Shown here: positions 34,243-46,177 of the stretch, in pieces
Layout: every line of letters begins with the position of its first letter
Numbering within the stretch: position 1 is the stretch's first letter
Made by a program: the position numbers and the translations under genes
NCBI RefSeq assembly: GCF_030272615.1
Contig: NC_081409.1
Span: forward strand, 878,361,594-878,425,593
Direction: 5' to 3'
DNA length: 64,000 nt
Origin: Cryptomeria japonica
Taxonomy: Eukaryota; Streptophyta; Pinopsida; Cupressales; Cupressaceae
Notes under the pieces: model-generated
What the model was told of the DNA's origin: nothing
What the model saw: only the letters and a program-made list of their open reading frames with translations
Database searches by the model: none

Positions 34243-37200
34243 ATGAGTTTTACAACAACAAGCCCTACTTACACTATTCCCGTTAGACGAAGCCGTAGAA
34301 TTAAGTCTTTCCGAGGTTTAATTACCGAGGAGATGGAACCTAATTTGAATAGCCTTTTTAACGAGGACATGGGTAATTCCTCTAATCCTCCTAATGATGA
34401 AGAAGCTCTCCATGAGGTTTCTGTAGAACAACTTTCGAAATTGGATAATCAATTTGATGATTTTCACCAATGGATGTCTCATGAGTATCCTGATAGTCAA
34501 GCTCTTCCTTTAATTGAGGGTCTAAAACATATGCTTCAAAGTGATAAGAATGGAATTGATATTTTGCGTGGTATTGCACACATTGTGGATTCAAATGTGA
34601 TGCCTATGAAGAGTTGTGCCAAAACATTAGGTTATACACAACCTCCTACACAAGTCAATCACTCTATTCCTTTGACAACTTATATTGCTAGCATACCTAC
34701 CTTTACATCAAACATAATTACTACTTCTATACAAGACATTCCCCCTGTGATCACCAGTCATGGGGGAAATCCTCCCTCTTCAATTAACCCTCTTCCTTCA
34801 TTCAATCCGACTTCTTCATTCATTCCTTCAATGAGTGTTCCTATTACATCTCCACAAATGAACATAACACAAGGGGGCAATTCATTTAACCATTCTATTA
34901 CTCCTTGTAGTGTTCCTCCTGTCCAATAATCTCCTATGACTAATTATCATAGGGTCCCGCCACCTTACTCTTTACCTTCTTTCAATAACATAACACCTCC
35001 ATCTCAATCTAACACATCTAATATGAATTCTTCGACTGAAGCGACTATTAACAATCTTGCACAAACTGTCTCTTCTTTACAGCAACAAATTGCCTCTATG
35101 AATCAATCTAAGTTTAGTGTGCCCACATTTGATGTTGCGAGCCCACTTTCTCTTGACATTGTTCGAGCTATCCCTCCTAAACATGTTGAAATCCTGCATT
35201 TGGAACTTTATAATGGTAAAGGTGATCCTCTAACACATGTTAAGACTTTTCAAACAATATGTACTGATTTTGCTTATGACCAAAGGTTGCTTGCGAAATT
35301 GTTTACTAGAACATTAAGAGACAAAGCCCTACAATGGTATTGCTCGTTGCCTTCCTATTCTATTACTTCTTTCGAACAACTTGCAAATGCTTTCATTCAA
35401 CAATTTCAAAACAATATAAGTCCTAAAGTTACTTTGATTGATTTAATGCATTGTAAACAAGGTGTTAAAGAAAAAGTGACTGATTTCATTGGTAGATATA
35501 AGCATTTGTATGCTCAAATTTCTTTTCCAGTGCCTGACAATGATATTCAAAAAATCTTTATTTCTAATTTACAAAAAGACATTAGAGAAAAACTCCTGTT
35601 TTCTGATTTTACTTCTTTCCAATAGTTGTGCGCAACTCTTCACAATTATCAACTGACTGTGAGTCAAATGGAACAATCACATCCTATGACTCTGAGTGAT
35701 AAGGGTGATAGTAGTCAACAACCATTTGGGAAGTTTAAACCGAACAGAGAGTCCATTAAATTCAATGAAAACATCATCAACAACAATGTGAATGCAACAT
35801 CAGGTGTGTCTCCTCTTTCTAAGTTTTTCAAGAAAGAAAGAAAGTTTACTCCTTTGAATGAATCATTGCATAGTATTATGAATAAGTTATTGGAACAAAA
35901 TGTTCTTACCCTTCCTCCTATAGGGCAAATTGATCCTGCAAAGATTACTTCACCTTATTTTGATAACAAATCTTTCTGTCAATTTCATCGTCAACCTGGG
36001 CATGATACTGAAAAATGTTTTGCTTTAAAGGGGAAAATTCAAGATTTGATTGATAATAATACTATCTCTGTTTCTGGTGTGAATGATAAAGGCAATACAT
36101 CTGTAGCTCCTCCTAACCAAAATCTTCAGATTTTTACTGATCCATTACCTTCTCATACCTCTAATGCGGTTGAGGCTAATGATTCCTCTCTCTCATCTGA
36201 TGGTCTTGTGTCTATGACTCCGAATGTGATTAACTTTGTAGAGCAGCAAGAAAACCCTAAAGAACCTTCCATCACATTTGATTCCAGTGAAACTATCAGG
36301 GCACCTGATGGTCCTTTATATATAGTTGCAAAAGTCAAGAACACACCTTGCCGTGGAGTGCTTATTGATCCTTCTTGTATGGTTAATGTCATTACTGAAG
36401 AATTTCTTTTTACTTTGCAATTGAATCAAGTTATCTATGACAAAACAGATGTGGTTGTGAAACTATTTGATGCATTTTCTTCTCCTGCAATTGGTTCTAT
36501 TACATTACCTATTGAGGTCCATAACAAATCCCTTGATGTGGACTTTGCTATTATTCCATCATCCGAACAATTTTGTGTGAAGCTAGGCTATCCTTGGCTA
36601 TCTTCCATGAAAGCTATTGCTTCTCCTATTCATAAGTGTTTGAAATTTCCCCATAATGGTGAAGTTGTTACTGTCAATCATAGTCTCTTTAAACCAACTA
36701 AAAGAACCTCTAGTGTTCCTATAGATTATTTTTGGCCTAAACAATTCCAATCTCTTCCTCCGCGAAGTGATCATCTTTTCAAATCTTATCAAAAATGGAA
36801 AACAGATATGATCCTATCTTTAAGTGAACCTAGAACACCTAAACTTGATATTCCTATCGTTCTTGAGAAGGAAGTTCTTCCTTTGAAAGATAAAACTAAT
36901 GTCTTTCCTCAAGAAGATTCCCAACCCGTCCCCATGGATGTGACTATGTCTATGCCTAATAAACCTTCTAAGAGTAGACCTATACCTCCTCGTCATGATG
37001 GACTTGGTCTTCTTCCTAAACCAAAAATTCCTCCTTTATATGGAGCAGTTCCTCCTCCTTTTTATAGAGAGAAGAGACCTTCTTCTTCTCCTATTATCCA
37101 GCCTAAGAGACCACAACCTAAACACCCAAGTGATAAGGATGAGAAAATTCCTCCTCCTCAATCTTCTCCACTTCCTACTAAGACTAGACGAAATCGTTCT

Positions 37201-37665
37201 GCACGTGAACGCCGACGAAAGCGTTGTCTAAGAGCTCAAGCAGCTGCTTCTCAAACTTTGCAATCTCCAAAAACACCTTCAACAAGCATTATTCCATTTT
37301 CTCCAAAATCTCCTAAACATAAGATGCATGATGGTCTTGATCCTGTGCGAGTTAAAGATCCTATTTTTATAAACCTTGATGATGCTATAGATGAAAATGT
37401 TATTCATGATGAACATGTTACTCCTCTCGCTTCTGATAGTGAATATGAACTTGTTGATAGTGATAAACATTTATCTAACGAATTTTCTAAAGCACTTATC
37501 CTAGCTCCTAGACAAGAACAACGTGGCTTGGAACATGAACATAGCCCTTGTTTGGATCTTGTGATAGCTCCATCTGTTGTGTTGGATGTTCCTCCTCTAG
37601 CGTGTTTCCTACCTTCTCGAAATACTGATCAGCAAGATCGAGGGGTAGATGACGTGCTAGACTAG
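34243..37665 (+). pseudogene. Element B gag-protease polyprotein with two stop codons
   Basis: One frame of about 1140 codons, broken only by TAA at 34927-34929 and TAG at 35623-35625. The order is: an N-terminal basic stretch (VRRSRRIKSFRG), a Pro/Ser/Thr linker, a Retrotrans_gag-type capsid core (YNGKGDPLTHVKTF at about 35209, ALQWYCSLP, FIQQFQNN) and a CHHC zinc knuckle CQFHRQPGHDTEKC (about 35978-36019). A retropepsin-like domain follows (about 36290-36650). Its active-site loop reads LIDPSCMVNVI where working proteases have D-T/S-G. A Pro-rich tail contains RRNRSARERRRKRCLR (about 37186-37236, possible nuclear signal), and the end is acidic (NLDDAIDENVIHDEH). It would form particles and package RNA. 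The element A TAG comparison suggests the second stop replaced Gln. Processing activity is doubtful because the catalytic Gly is missing. Confidence 0.85.
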
Positions 37666-38400
37666 TTACATTAGCATAGCAGATTCTCTCCTCCTCTCTT
37701 GTGTTACTTCTTCTATGTGTTATTCTCATTCTTCTATTTGTTGTCCTTGGTGTTGTTTACTTGAGGACGATGCAAAGCATTGAGATCTCTTTTGGTCTCT
37801 CTCATGTTGACTCAAAAGACACATGTATTCCCTTCTTCTAGGTGACCTTCCTTGATTGGGGAATGAAGAACAATTATGCATACATACATATGATATATAT
37901 ACATGAATTATCATAAAGCATACTGACCCCGAGGAAAGCGAAGTCACCTCATGCTTTGTGTTTGTGTCTATTATCCTTGGGTTTATCTCACACTTGGGGG
38001 CTAAATCTTTGTGATAGCGTGCTCCTCTCCTTTCTCATTTCTTATATGTATCACTACCTTAAAGAAATCACCCCCAGTGAGGTGTGTGCAATCGCTTTAA
38101 CGTAGGGGGGCATGCATCTCGTTCATATCTTTTCAAGATACTTGAAAATTTCTTGACAAATTTAGCTTTGCCTTGAAAATTTTTGATATCTTTCTTGCAT
38201 GACTCATAGTGAGGGAACCTTACTACTGACAGTCATGGTTCTCCCTCGTGATCTTCCCTTTTACTTTGTCAATCGAAGTCATAAGATCCTTAGTCCACTG
38301 GGGGGCTTGGTGTATCTTGCCTCCTTGACGTGGTGAAAGTTTTTCAATATTGTTTCCTTGTACTTTACCGGAAGTATGAGCGTACGCTTATACTCCCGAT
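37666..38400 (+). other. Element B 3' noncoding region
   Basis: No integrase, RT or RNase H motif was found on either strand. It has counterparts in element A at 18200-18711 and 28765-29542. Confidence 0.75.
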
Positions 38401-38415
38401 AAAGTGGGGGCTAAA
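38401..38415 (+). promoter_or_regulatory. Polypurine tract of element B
   Basis: AAAGTGGGGGCTAAA directly before TGTAGCG of the 3' LTR, the same as in element A. Confidence 0.85.
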
Positions 38416-39645
38416 TGTAGCGTCCTAAAATTGTGACACTTGCAATTTCGACCGCATTTGGGTCTTCACGATGGCGACGCAACACTGAACCTGAATGGAG
38501 ACCCTGAAACTTGCTCATGACATCAAAAACTGCATTTTTCCAGCACCCTGGCCTGATCCTCCTTGCACCCTGTTGTCCCAGGAGGTGGGACCAAAGTGCC
38601 CAGCGCCCTGGTCCTTCAAGACCAGGGCGCCCAGCACCCTGGTCCCTGGGCCTATTTTGGGCCCGGTCTCCTATGGGGTCTCGAGTCTTTTTGTTTTCAA
38701 ATTGCAAATTAACTTTCCTGGTCGGCCTAAGGTTGGGAAAATCAGTCTATTAACCCTAATTGACAAGTATATAAACTACATTTTTCCTCTCCCATTTGGG
38801 TAAGAAGGACATATGTGTACAAGCGTGGAAACTATACTCAAGCATTCAAGCATTCAAGCATTCATTCCAAGTCTCCATTCAAGGCTAAGTGTTGCATTCA
38901 AGACAAGGATTCAACCATTGAAGAGGAGATCACTTACTACATGCTACATACAACATACAACATACAACAAACAACAACATCTATACCTTCACACATAAGG
39001 ATACAAACATCCTTACAACAAGGTATTAGTACTTGTTTTACATTACATACATTTACATTTACAGCAATTTCTCATTTCTTGGTTAATTCCAAAACCGAGG
39101 TTTGACCTAAAGGCAAACCCCTAATCCCTAACCCCCCAATCGTCTTCACTTTTCTGTGTGTAGGTTGCAGGTACGCGGCTGAAATTGAAGATCTGGAATC
39201 CTTGTGCAGAGACGAATAGATCCCCCTTCGTTTCGCGGATTTTTCGGAGGACCGTGGCGCCGGGCGCCATTGTCCAGACAACTTTTGCTCAAATTTGTAG
39301 GACAGCGCCGTATCGACATTTTACTGCTAATTCCAGGTCCGCAGCTTCATCCTATATCCCTATCTCAGTTTATAAGCGAATCTTTGTCACTTTCTATGCA
39401 TTCCTAGCTTAATTCTTCTATCAACATTCTTTACAAAAGAGGGTAGCCTTGCTGTCTTAACCCTTGAAACTCATTCAGAATCCAATCTTGCATTGTGTGG
39501 GATTGGATCTTGTGGGTTTCAACCCCTCTTTTGAATGTAAAGTCTCCCAAGTGAAAACCATCAACCCTAGCAACCTCCCTTCTCTCTCCTTGGAGTTGGA
39601 AGAGGGGAGAGCAACTAGGGTTCGATCGCGATTTTCTGCTTTACA
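38416..39645 (+). repeat. 3' LTR of element B
   Basis: 1230 bp, 31 bp shorter than the 5' LTR because it has two palindrome units (38588-38614, 38619-38645) instead of three. Otherwise it is colinear with only scattered base changes, which indicates a fairly recent insertion. Confidence 0.9.
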
Positions 39646-40264
39646 CTTGCATTTACATTTACTTGCAAGTACTTTCTTTCATCATTTGGTTAATTCCAAA
39701 ATTGGGGTTTGACCTAAAGGAAAACCCCCAATCCCAACCCCTTTTCCTCTCTTTTCTGTGTGTAGGTTGCAAGTGCATCGCTATATTTGCATATTTGGAC
39801 TCCATTTGCAAAGGTAGAAAAAACCCTTTTCATTTCATGGATTTTTAGGAGGACCGTGTGCACTTTCAACACAGTGCTGACAACTTTTCCTCAAATTCGC
39901 AGGACAGCTTCGTCTCGACATATTATAACCAAATCCAAGTGCACAGCTTCATCCCATGCTTCTATCTCGAGTTATAATCAGTTCTTCACTACTTTTACAC
40001 TTAGTCTCAAAACACACATAATTCAACCATTATTCATTCTAAAAGAGGGGTTAGATTATCATTTTCACACCATTATCAATTCATTTAGTATTCAATCTCT
40101 CTCCTTAGAGATTGGATCTAGTGAATTATCCCCCCTCTTTTAAATGTAATGTGAATAAATTTTTTGAAGGGGAATTTGCAATGAAACTACCATCTCTCTT
40201 TGGAGGGAAGAAAAACTTTCCTCTTGATCTCCTCATCATTCACTTTTCCCCACATTACATATTC

Positions 40265-40432
40265 ATACAACCTTGATAGATTATCCTGCACATAATATCG
40301 TTAAATCTTTAATAAAATTAATATTCCTAACACCCATAATGACTATGTGAGTTGTACTCCAACTCAATTTTATTTTAACATAATAAATATTATTATTGTA
40401 ATATATGTCAATGCTAATATAATTTCATAACA
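40265..40432 (-). repeat. Left LTR of H, inner part
   Basis: Continues the left LTR of H after solo LTR C. It aligns with 42600-42772 (CCTTGAT...TTATCCT, AACACCCAT.ATGACTATGTGAGTTG, ends TTTCATAACA). Confidence 0.8.
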
Positions 40433-42393
40433 CCCCCACCCCCCTTAGAGTGAACGTGGGAAGTAATTACATCTCATGAACTGGATATAGAATAATATGC
40501 ATATGCATACTTTTAGATCTGCTTATTTCTATTTGGATCTTGTTGCACATGATCACCTACATATGAGAACTTATCGTGCTTTCACATTCATCACAATCTA
40601 ACCATAGTTCCAATAAGTTTGATGGTCAAAGAATCTTTGTAGCCAATTCCTCTCCTATGCAATTATTTACAATATTGATGATGTCTATTCTCCTCTTTTT
40701 AAATTCAACACTTTCAACTATAGGAAGCCTTATTATTATGGCTCATGATATTAATTAAAATGAAAGGAATCCCTCATCAAATTTTTATGGTTTTCACATA
40801 GGTTTACCACAAACCTAGACGCAAACAAGAAGACACTCATTTGTTCACCTCATATGGTTTCTAGATTACCGTTAATCCTTTCAAGATCCATGAACTACAT
40901 TACACTACTGATCTTGTTCATTGCAATATTTTATACTAGAAGGTTACATAAGAAAATAATACACATGTGAATAGAAAATAGAAGCACACACCACACTAGA
41001 AAATAAAATGCCACCAAAGCTCATAAGCAGGCCCATCATTGGTGACTGATGAGAGGACATTGAGTGTCCTTCCTTCCTCCATTTCCATATGTCTCTAAGC
41101 TTGAATTTATTTAGAATACATATTCTTCACCACTAGAACAAGATAGCTCTTTATCATTGACATAGTCTTCCCAATATGTTTTTTCAGTCGAGGAAGCATG
41201 TCGATCTAGTTTGTCATCTAGTAGATCCTATGCTCTCTTCTTACAATTTAAAATTGCATGTCTAGCTTCATTGTAATAGATCATTTTATTTGCCCTTTTG
41301 AAGGAAAATTCTTTGATTTGTATCTTCCCTTTCTTGAAGGTAAAATTTATTTGTTATGTACATATAAAACTTTTTCAAATTCTTGGTCTTCATTATGGTC
41401 AAGTAGAGTAGATATTACTCCTTCAAGGCTAATGTTTACCTTTCTTAATGTAAACATCATACCAAACATATTCTTAGGCAATTTTCAAAAGTATTGCTTT
41501 TACATCATCATCTTTAACTTTCTAATTAAAATGTTAGCTAACTAATTTAATAGAGAGTGAAACTTACTTCTATGATGTGAATTTTTCTACCTATATGCAA
41601 TCTCTACTTTAATATCATCTTGGCACTTTTTGCTTCAAATCCAAAGAGTTTGTTTACTGACTCCCAAATTTATATCTTTTGTTGGCTTTGTGAAATCCAT
41701 ATTATGTAAGTTCTTTTGAAAAATCAAGGCCAATAGTCTCCAGAGCTTTTTTATTTTGATATTCCACTTACCAAGATCATTTGCATCAATTGATCTAAAT
41801 CTAATTTGACAACATTCCAAATATATTTTTCAATCAAATATAATTACATTTGTATCTACCATGTATGAAAATATCTACCTTTGAATATCTCAAAGAAATT
41901 TAATTTGTTCATAACTACTCCTTTAATCAAAAGAGAATCAAAGGTGGTGGGTTCTATTGACAATGCACCTTGATTATAACACTTTTACCATATTGACATT
42001 ATTCATATACCATTATGTGCATAAAAACTAATGAATAATACTACATTTCACCAAATATAAACAACCTTTGACCAAATAAGAGACATGGGATGTATCATTA
42101 AGCATTTTTTATCCCTTCCAAATAATGTAGCAACAAAGCTCTACAAGTAACAACTAAAATATGTTGCAGAAGCTAGAATTTTTATGCAACATTTACATCA
42201 TATCCAACTTACACTTCAATCTACTCAAAAAATATTCAAAAAAATTTCAAATAGTTTTTTAGTTTTATTCTACGCATTCTTAGCTTTTTATAGCATTTTG
42301 AATTTTGAATTTTTGTTTTGTATTGAGGGAGGTAATGCTATTATACTGAATAGATAGTGGAAGAATATTTTTGGACACCTAGCTCTAATACCA
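40433..42393 (-). other. Internal region of H, no recognisable genes
   Basis: AT-rich. It starts with a C-rich (minus-strand purine) tract at 40433-40446 and ends with the primer-site-like CTCTAATACCA at 42383-42393. No RT, integrase or zinc-knuckle motif was seen. A 61-codon minus-strand frame at 41820-41635 might be a gag remnant but has no diagnostic residues. Confidence 0.5.
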
Positions 42394-42772
42394 TAAGAGA
42401 AAAATGGGAAGAAATAATAGAAGCTAAATAAATAAAAAATTGCAGACATAATTATATTATACTTCTCACTCCTTTGTTCAATACAAATTACATATGTAGA
42501 GGATTTTCATATCCTTTATTATAGGAGGGTTTTTCTACCTCCTATAACCACTACTCTAAATTTATGAGTTTTTAAGAATACTAAATACAAACTAATATGC
42601 GTACAGCCTTGATATATTATCCTACACAAAATATTTAAAAATCTATAAAAAATAAATTAACATTTCTAACACCCATGATAACTATGTGAGTTGTTACTCC
42701 AACACAGTTTTATTTTAACATAATACTTATTATTATTCTAACACATTTGAATGCTAACATAATTTCCTAACA
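42394..42772 (-). repeat. Right LTR of H
   Basis: 379 bp, plus-strand limits TAAGAGAAAAATGGG and TTTCCTAACA. It is uninterrupted and serves as the empty-site reference for solo LTR C. Confidence 0.75.
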
Positions 42773-43425
42773 CAACTAAGTCCATAATATCTTTTAAGAG
42801 AAATAATAAATACAATCACATGTTAAGTCCATAAATGAGTCATAGTATAATCAAAGATGAGTCAAAATAGTGTAATGCAATTCTACTCAAATACATCTAA
42901 GCCCAATAATCATAAGATGTCATCATCCAAACACTCATAATTAGAAAGATAATATTTTAACATGTAAGGATTCAATAGAAGTATCATGATAGTCATCATG
43001 CAATGAATCCTTACAAAGACCAATAACACCACCATGTATTGAATGGGAAATCAATTATGTATCACTAACACCGATATGAGAAGGTGATAACCTAATACCA
43101 TAATATTTCTATCATTATGTAGCATATCACTAGAAAAATAATATCACTAGCATCTATAGAACTAGTAGAAGATGTAAAGGAATGATAATCACAAGGTAGA
43201 TCATCACATAGAAAATGAGGTAAGTTACATAGATCATTATCCTTATATATATCACATGGTGCATCATCAAGTGAACATGAATATATAGGAATAGTTATAA
43301 GATGTAAAATGAATACCATCACAAATCACACCAGCATCATGAATAAGTAAAGAAAGTGTTGTCTTGCTAATAGACACCATAGAAGGTATATTATTAACAC
43401 AAGGGAAAGCCTCATTAGGTGAATG
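42773..43425. other. Spacer, no gene seen
   Basis: AT-rich with several short self-similar AT motifs. No gene, RNA or element was recognised. Confidence 0.5.
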
Positions 43426-43430
43426 CTCAT

Positions 43431-44193
43431 TGTAGACACCTAAAATCTATCCCTACATTTTAGCTATTTTTTGTCACTAATTTGACAATGCCTCCAGATG
43501 TACGCTTATATTCCATCATATCAACATTACCTATTTATTTTAATTAAAATTCATACAATCTTAAATGAAATCAATTTTAAATATTATCCATCTAGATAAT
43601 CATAACCATTCATCCCCAATCATTAGCAAGTTAAATAATAATTCCAAACCACACTATCAACTCATGCATTAAATTATTCTTCAATCTTACCCATCAATTT
43701 AATCAACTAAATCCTATCCATTCAACCCTAACTTCCATCTATCTACACTTAAATAAATTTTAAATATTGGTCATTCACTTAATTAAATCAATCTTAGCCC
43801 TCCATTCACCAATGACCAATATTTATTTCCACCTCCCTCCCAAATTCAACTAAAAAATACCTCTCATTCAATCATATCTATTCATTGCAAATGAATCTCC
43901 ACCCTTAATTGGACTCTTATACCAACTTTATAAATAATTCATCCTCCTCACCCAAAATATAAACAAGAGCCATTATGTACATGTATGCTACCATATTAAG
44001 GACTCCACAAGAGCAACTTGATGTCCAAACACATAAAGAGAATGTCTGATCACCTAAGTTTTGCATTATTTTTTAATTTCCATTTGAAATTGCATCCCTT
44101 GATTGCTCAATCATAGGTAGTAGTAGGACTCAAACTAAGATTAAATTTCATTTATATATTTTAGATTATTTTTTCTTTCATTCCCCCATTACA
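43431..44193 (+). repeat. Solo LTR I
   Basis: Starts TGTAGACACCTAAAATC and ends CCCCCATTACA, flanked by CTCAT at 43426-43430 and 44194-44198. It has no primer site or polypurine tract beside it. TATA-like TATAAATAATTC is at about 43930. The TGTAG...ATTACA ends resemble the A/B/C type, so a Ty3/gypsy origin is likely but not shown. Confidence 0.7.
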
Positions 44194-44273
44194 CTCATCA
44201 CTATCACAAGCCATATGCAAGATAAGATCAATTTAAATGTCAAGGGAAAGTGATAGTATAAAAGAATAGGTTA

Positions 44274-45738
44274 TGTAAAGCTCTGATGCTAATAGTAAAC
44301 AAGATGAGAGGAGGGGTGAATCATACAAACTTAATCTTCAATATATTCAACAGATTCAACCTTGGTAGCTTATACTTAAGAATACATAACCAAAACTGTA
44401 AAACATTCAAACTCATGAACAGATAACATCACAACACATATAACACCAGATTTAACGTGGAAACACAAATAGGGAAAAACCACTGTGGGATTTCGGACCC
44501 ACTAAGAAATATACCCTTCTAGAGTATGCTCGGTTAAAAGAAAATCCTGTTAAAGATTACAAACACATTGCTAGATGTGGCCCGGTTAAGGGATTTCCCT
44601 CAGACTTGTTAGAGTCTTTCACTTTGTTAGAAGTGACCTTGTCAAAGGATTTCAAACACTCATTTAGAATGTTACCTTGCTAGAGGGTTTGCAAATAAGA
44701 CTGTTAGGTCCACTCGGTTAAGAGATTTCCTATCACTTACAAAATAAACAACAATAATAAAATATATCTGCAACTTCACATCTGAAATGCTAAAGCAGAT
44801 TCTTATTTGCTCAAAACAATCTTGTCATAAGACTTATCTAATCCCTTGAAAGTTCTGTTGGGCTTCTCAATCTGTTCTTCAATCAGATCTTCAAGCTTCT
44901 GAGCTCGGTAAACATTCTTGTAGCATCATTGTGCATATGTAGTGTTTATCAACAATTCCTTATTTATAAACAATTTCTGATCGCTTAATCTCCTTGATCA
45001 CATTTCCCATGATCAATCTTAGCCATCAGATCATCAAACTTGACTAGGTTCAATGTATCCTTCGATCTGAAAATGTTTTACCTCGCCTTGGAACTTGCAT
45101 TCCTTCCTAGGAACTTGTGCTAGGTAATTGTGGTTCAATATGTGTTGTAGATCTTCCTCCTATATTTTCATTGCCGTGGATTCTTAACAAACTTCTTGCA
45201 TGACAAACCAATCATTTATTCATCTCCAGCTCATCGGCATCCTTCATTAAATAATGTTTTTATCCATCCAATGCGATCTATTATAACTCGGTTAATACTA
45301 AACTTCACTCGGTAGACATTCTGCCTTTGTTAACCGATATCGATAACCTTAGGGTTTACTGACTAGGTTCCTTGCTTAGTGACATAATACAGTATTAAAC
45401 TTATAATCAACAACATGTGTAGGATATCAAAACAAACAAAACAACATGATCTCATCATTGTCTAACTCGGTAATAGTTGCCCATTGAATAACTTATATCT
45501 CCCCTTTATTATCACATTCTTGTTGTGTCACTTACCGACCTCCTAATACTCATCAACACATACTTCTCAAGATATGGCAACATCATACTGAATCAGAAAT
45601 CAATTTCTTGACATCAATGACAAAATAATATTATTAAGATAGTAATCATCCTTCTTTAGTTATATCAATAATCTCCAACAACCTTCTCAATATCCTTATT
45701 GAAATGCCAACAATCTCCTTTCTATTGTAATGCCAACA
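44274..45738 (-). repeat. 3' LTR of Copia E
   Basis: Plus-strand limits TGTAAAGCTCTGATGC and TAATGCCAACA. It carries GTGGAAACACAAATAGGG (about 44458), the TTGTTAGA/GGATTT array (about 44520-44730), and TATA on the minus strand at about 44965-44975 (TTTATAAATAAGG). Confidence 0.85.
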
Positions 45739-45755
45739 ATCTCCCCCTTTGGAAT
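45739..45755 (-). promoter_or_regulatory. Polypurine tract of Copia E
   Basis: Minus strand CCAAAGGGGGAGAT next to the LTR end, the same sequence as in Copia D at 20135. Confidence 0.8.
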
Positions 45756-46177
45756 TGATGGCAAAACCAACAATTAAATGGTAATACCAACTTTATTTGT
45801 TCCAACTGATTCGGATTCAGATTGTTGTTTAGTCTTCTCCTGTTATCCTTGAGCTGATCGAACCTTCTCCTGAAGTCTTCTCCCCCTAGCATTGGTTTTT
45901 TGTTATCTTCTCTATTTATTCTAACTTCTCCATTTAGTCTTCTCCCTCTTTGACAACAATGCCAAAAAGAAAAAGAGCTAATTCATGGTTTCTTCCCCTG
46001 TGAAGTGATTTGCCTTGTTGTGTTACACATGAATTATCTCAGTCTCGGTCAGAGCAACTTGTCTCCAATCACTATTTCCTGCACACCTTTAGAAAACCTC
46101 CTAAAGTGTGTAAATCAGCATCAATCCACAAATAATATTCGATAGAGTCATCGAATTGATTCTTTCACCAAACTCTA

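Larger units (their letters stand above)
31800..39645 (+). mobile_element. Element B: young gag-protease-only LTR element
   Basis: LTRs 31800-33060 and 38416-39645 (TGTAGCG...TTACA), primer-binding site at 33061, one long gag-protease frame at 34243-37665, and polypurine tract 38401-38415. There is no room for integrase or RT: only 735 bp of noncoding DNA follows the frame. The LTRs look almost the same by eye, apart from one 31 bp repeat unit. Flanks CTTTC (31795-31799) and CTTGC (39646-39650) are a target duplication with one mismatch. It sits inside solo LTR C. Non-autonomous gag-only elements of this layout are known in plants as TR-GAG. Calling B one is my inference. Confidence 0.9.
31217..40259 (+). 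repeat. Solo LTR C, split by element B
   Basis: Pieces 31217-31799 and 39646-40259, about 1.2 kb together. It starts TATAGTGTCATAAAATTG, ends CCCCACATTACA, and is flanked by TATTC at 31212-31216 and 40260-40264. The right LTR of H (ACTAATATGCGTAC, about 42592) gives the empty site. It is related to the LTR of element B: same opening, same CATTCAAG leader, and TATA-like ATATATAAG at about 31563. It carries a GC-rich GGATAGGGGCGTGGCACCCC palindromic pair at about 31389-31446. There is no primer site after it, so it is solo. Confidence 0.85.
31008..42772 (-). mobile_element. Element H: small LTR element split by nested insertions
   Basis: Two LTRs of about 375 bp. The right one is 42394-42772. 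The left one is 31008-31216 plus 40265-40432, split by solo LTR C. On the plus strand the right LTR is preceded by CTCTAATACCA (42383-42393), the reverse of a TGGTATTAGAG primer site, so H lies on the minus strand. A CCCCCACCCCCC tract (40433-40446) marks its polypurine end. The internal part has no recognisable gag or pol. No matching target duplication was seen outside. Confidence 0.7.

Noticed and set aside
41258-41545. 95-codon frame in the H interior as a gene
   Set aside because: Hydrophobic, AT-driven composition, no family signature and no start context.
44274-45738. E LTRs as parts of two separate solo LTRs
   Set aside because: The matching GGTTA duplication, primer site and purine tract pair them as one element.
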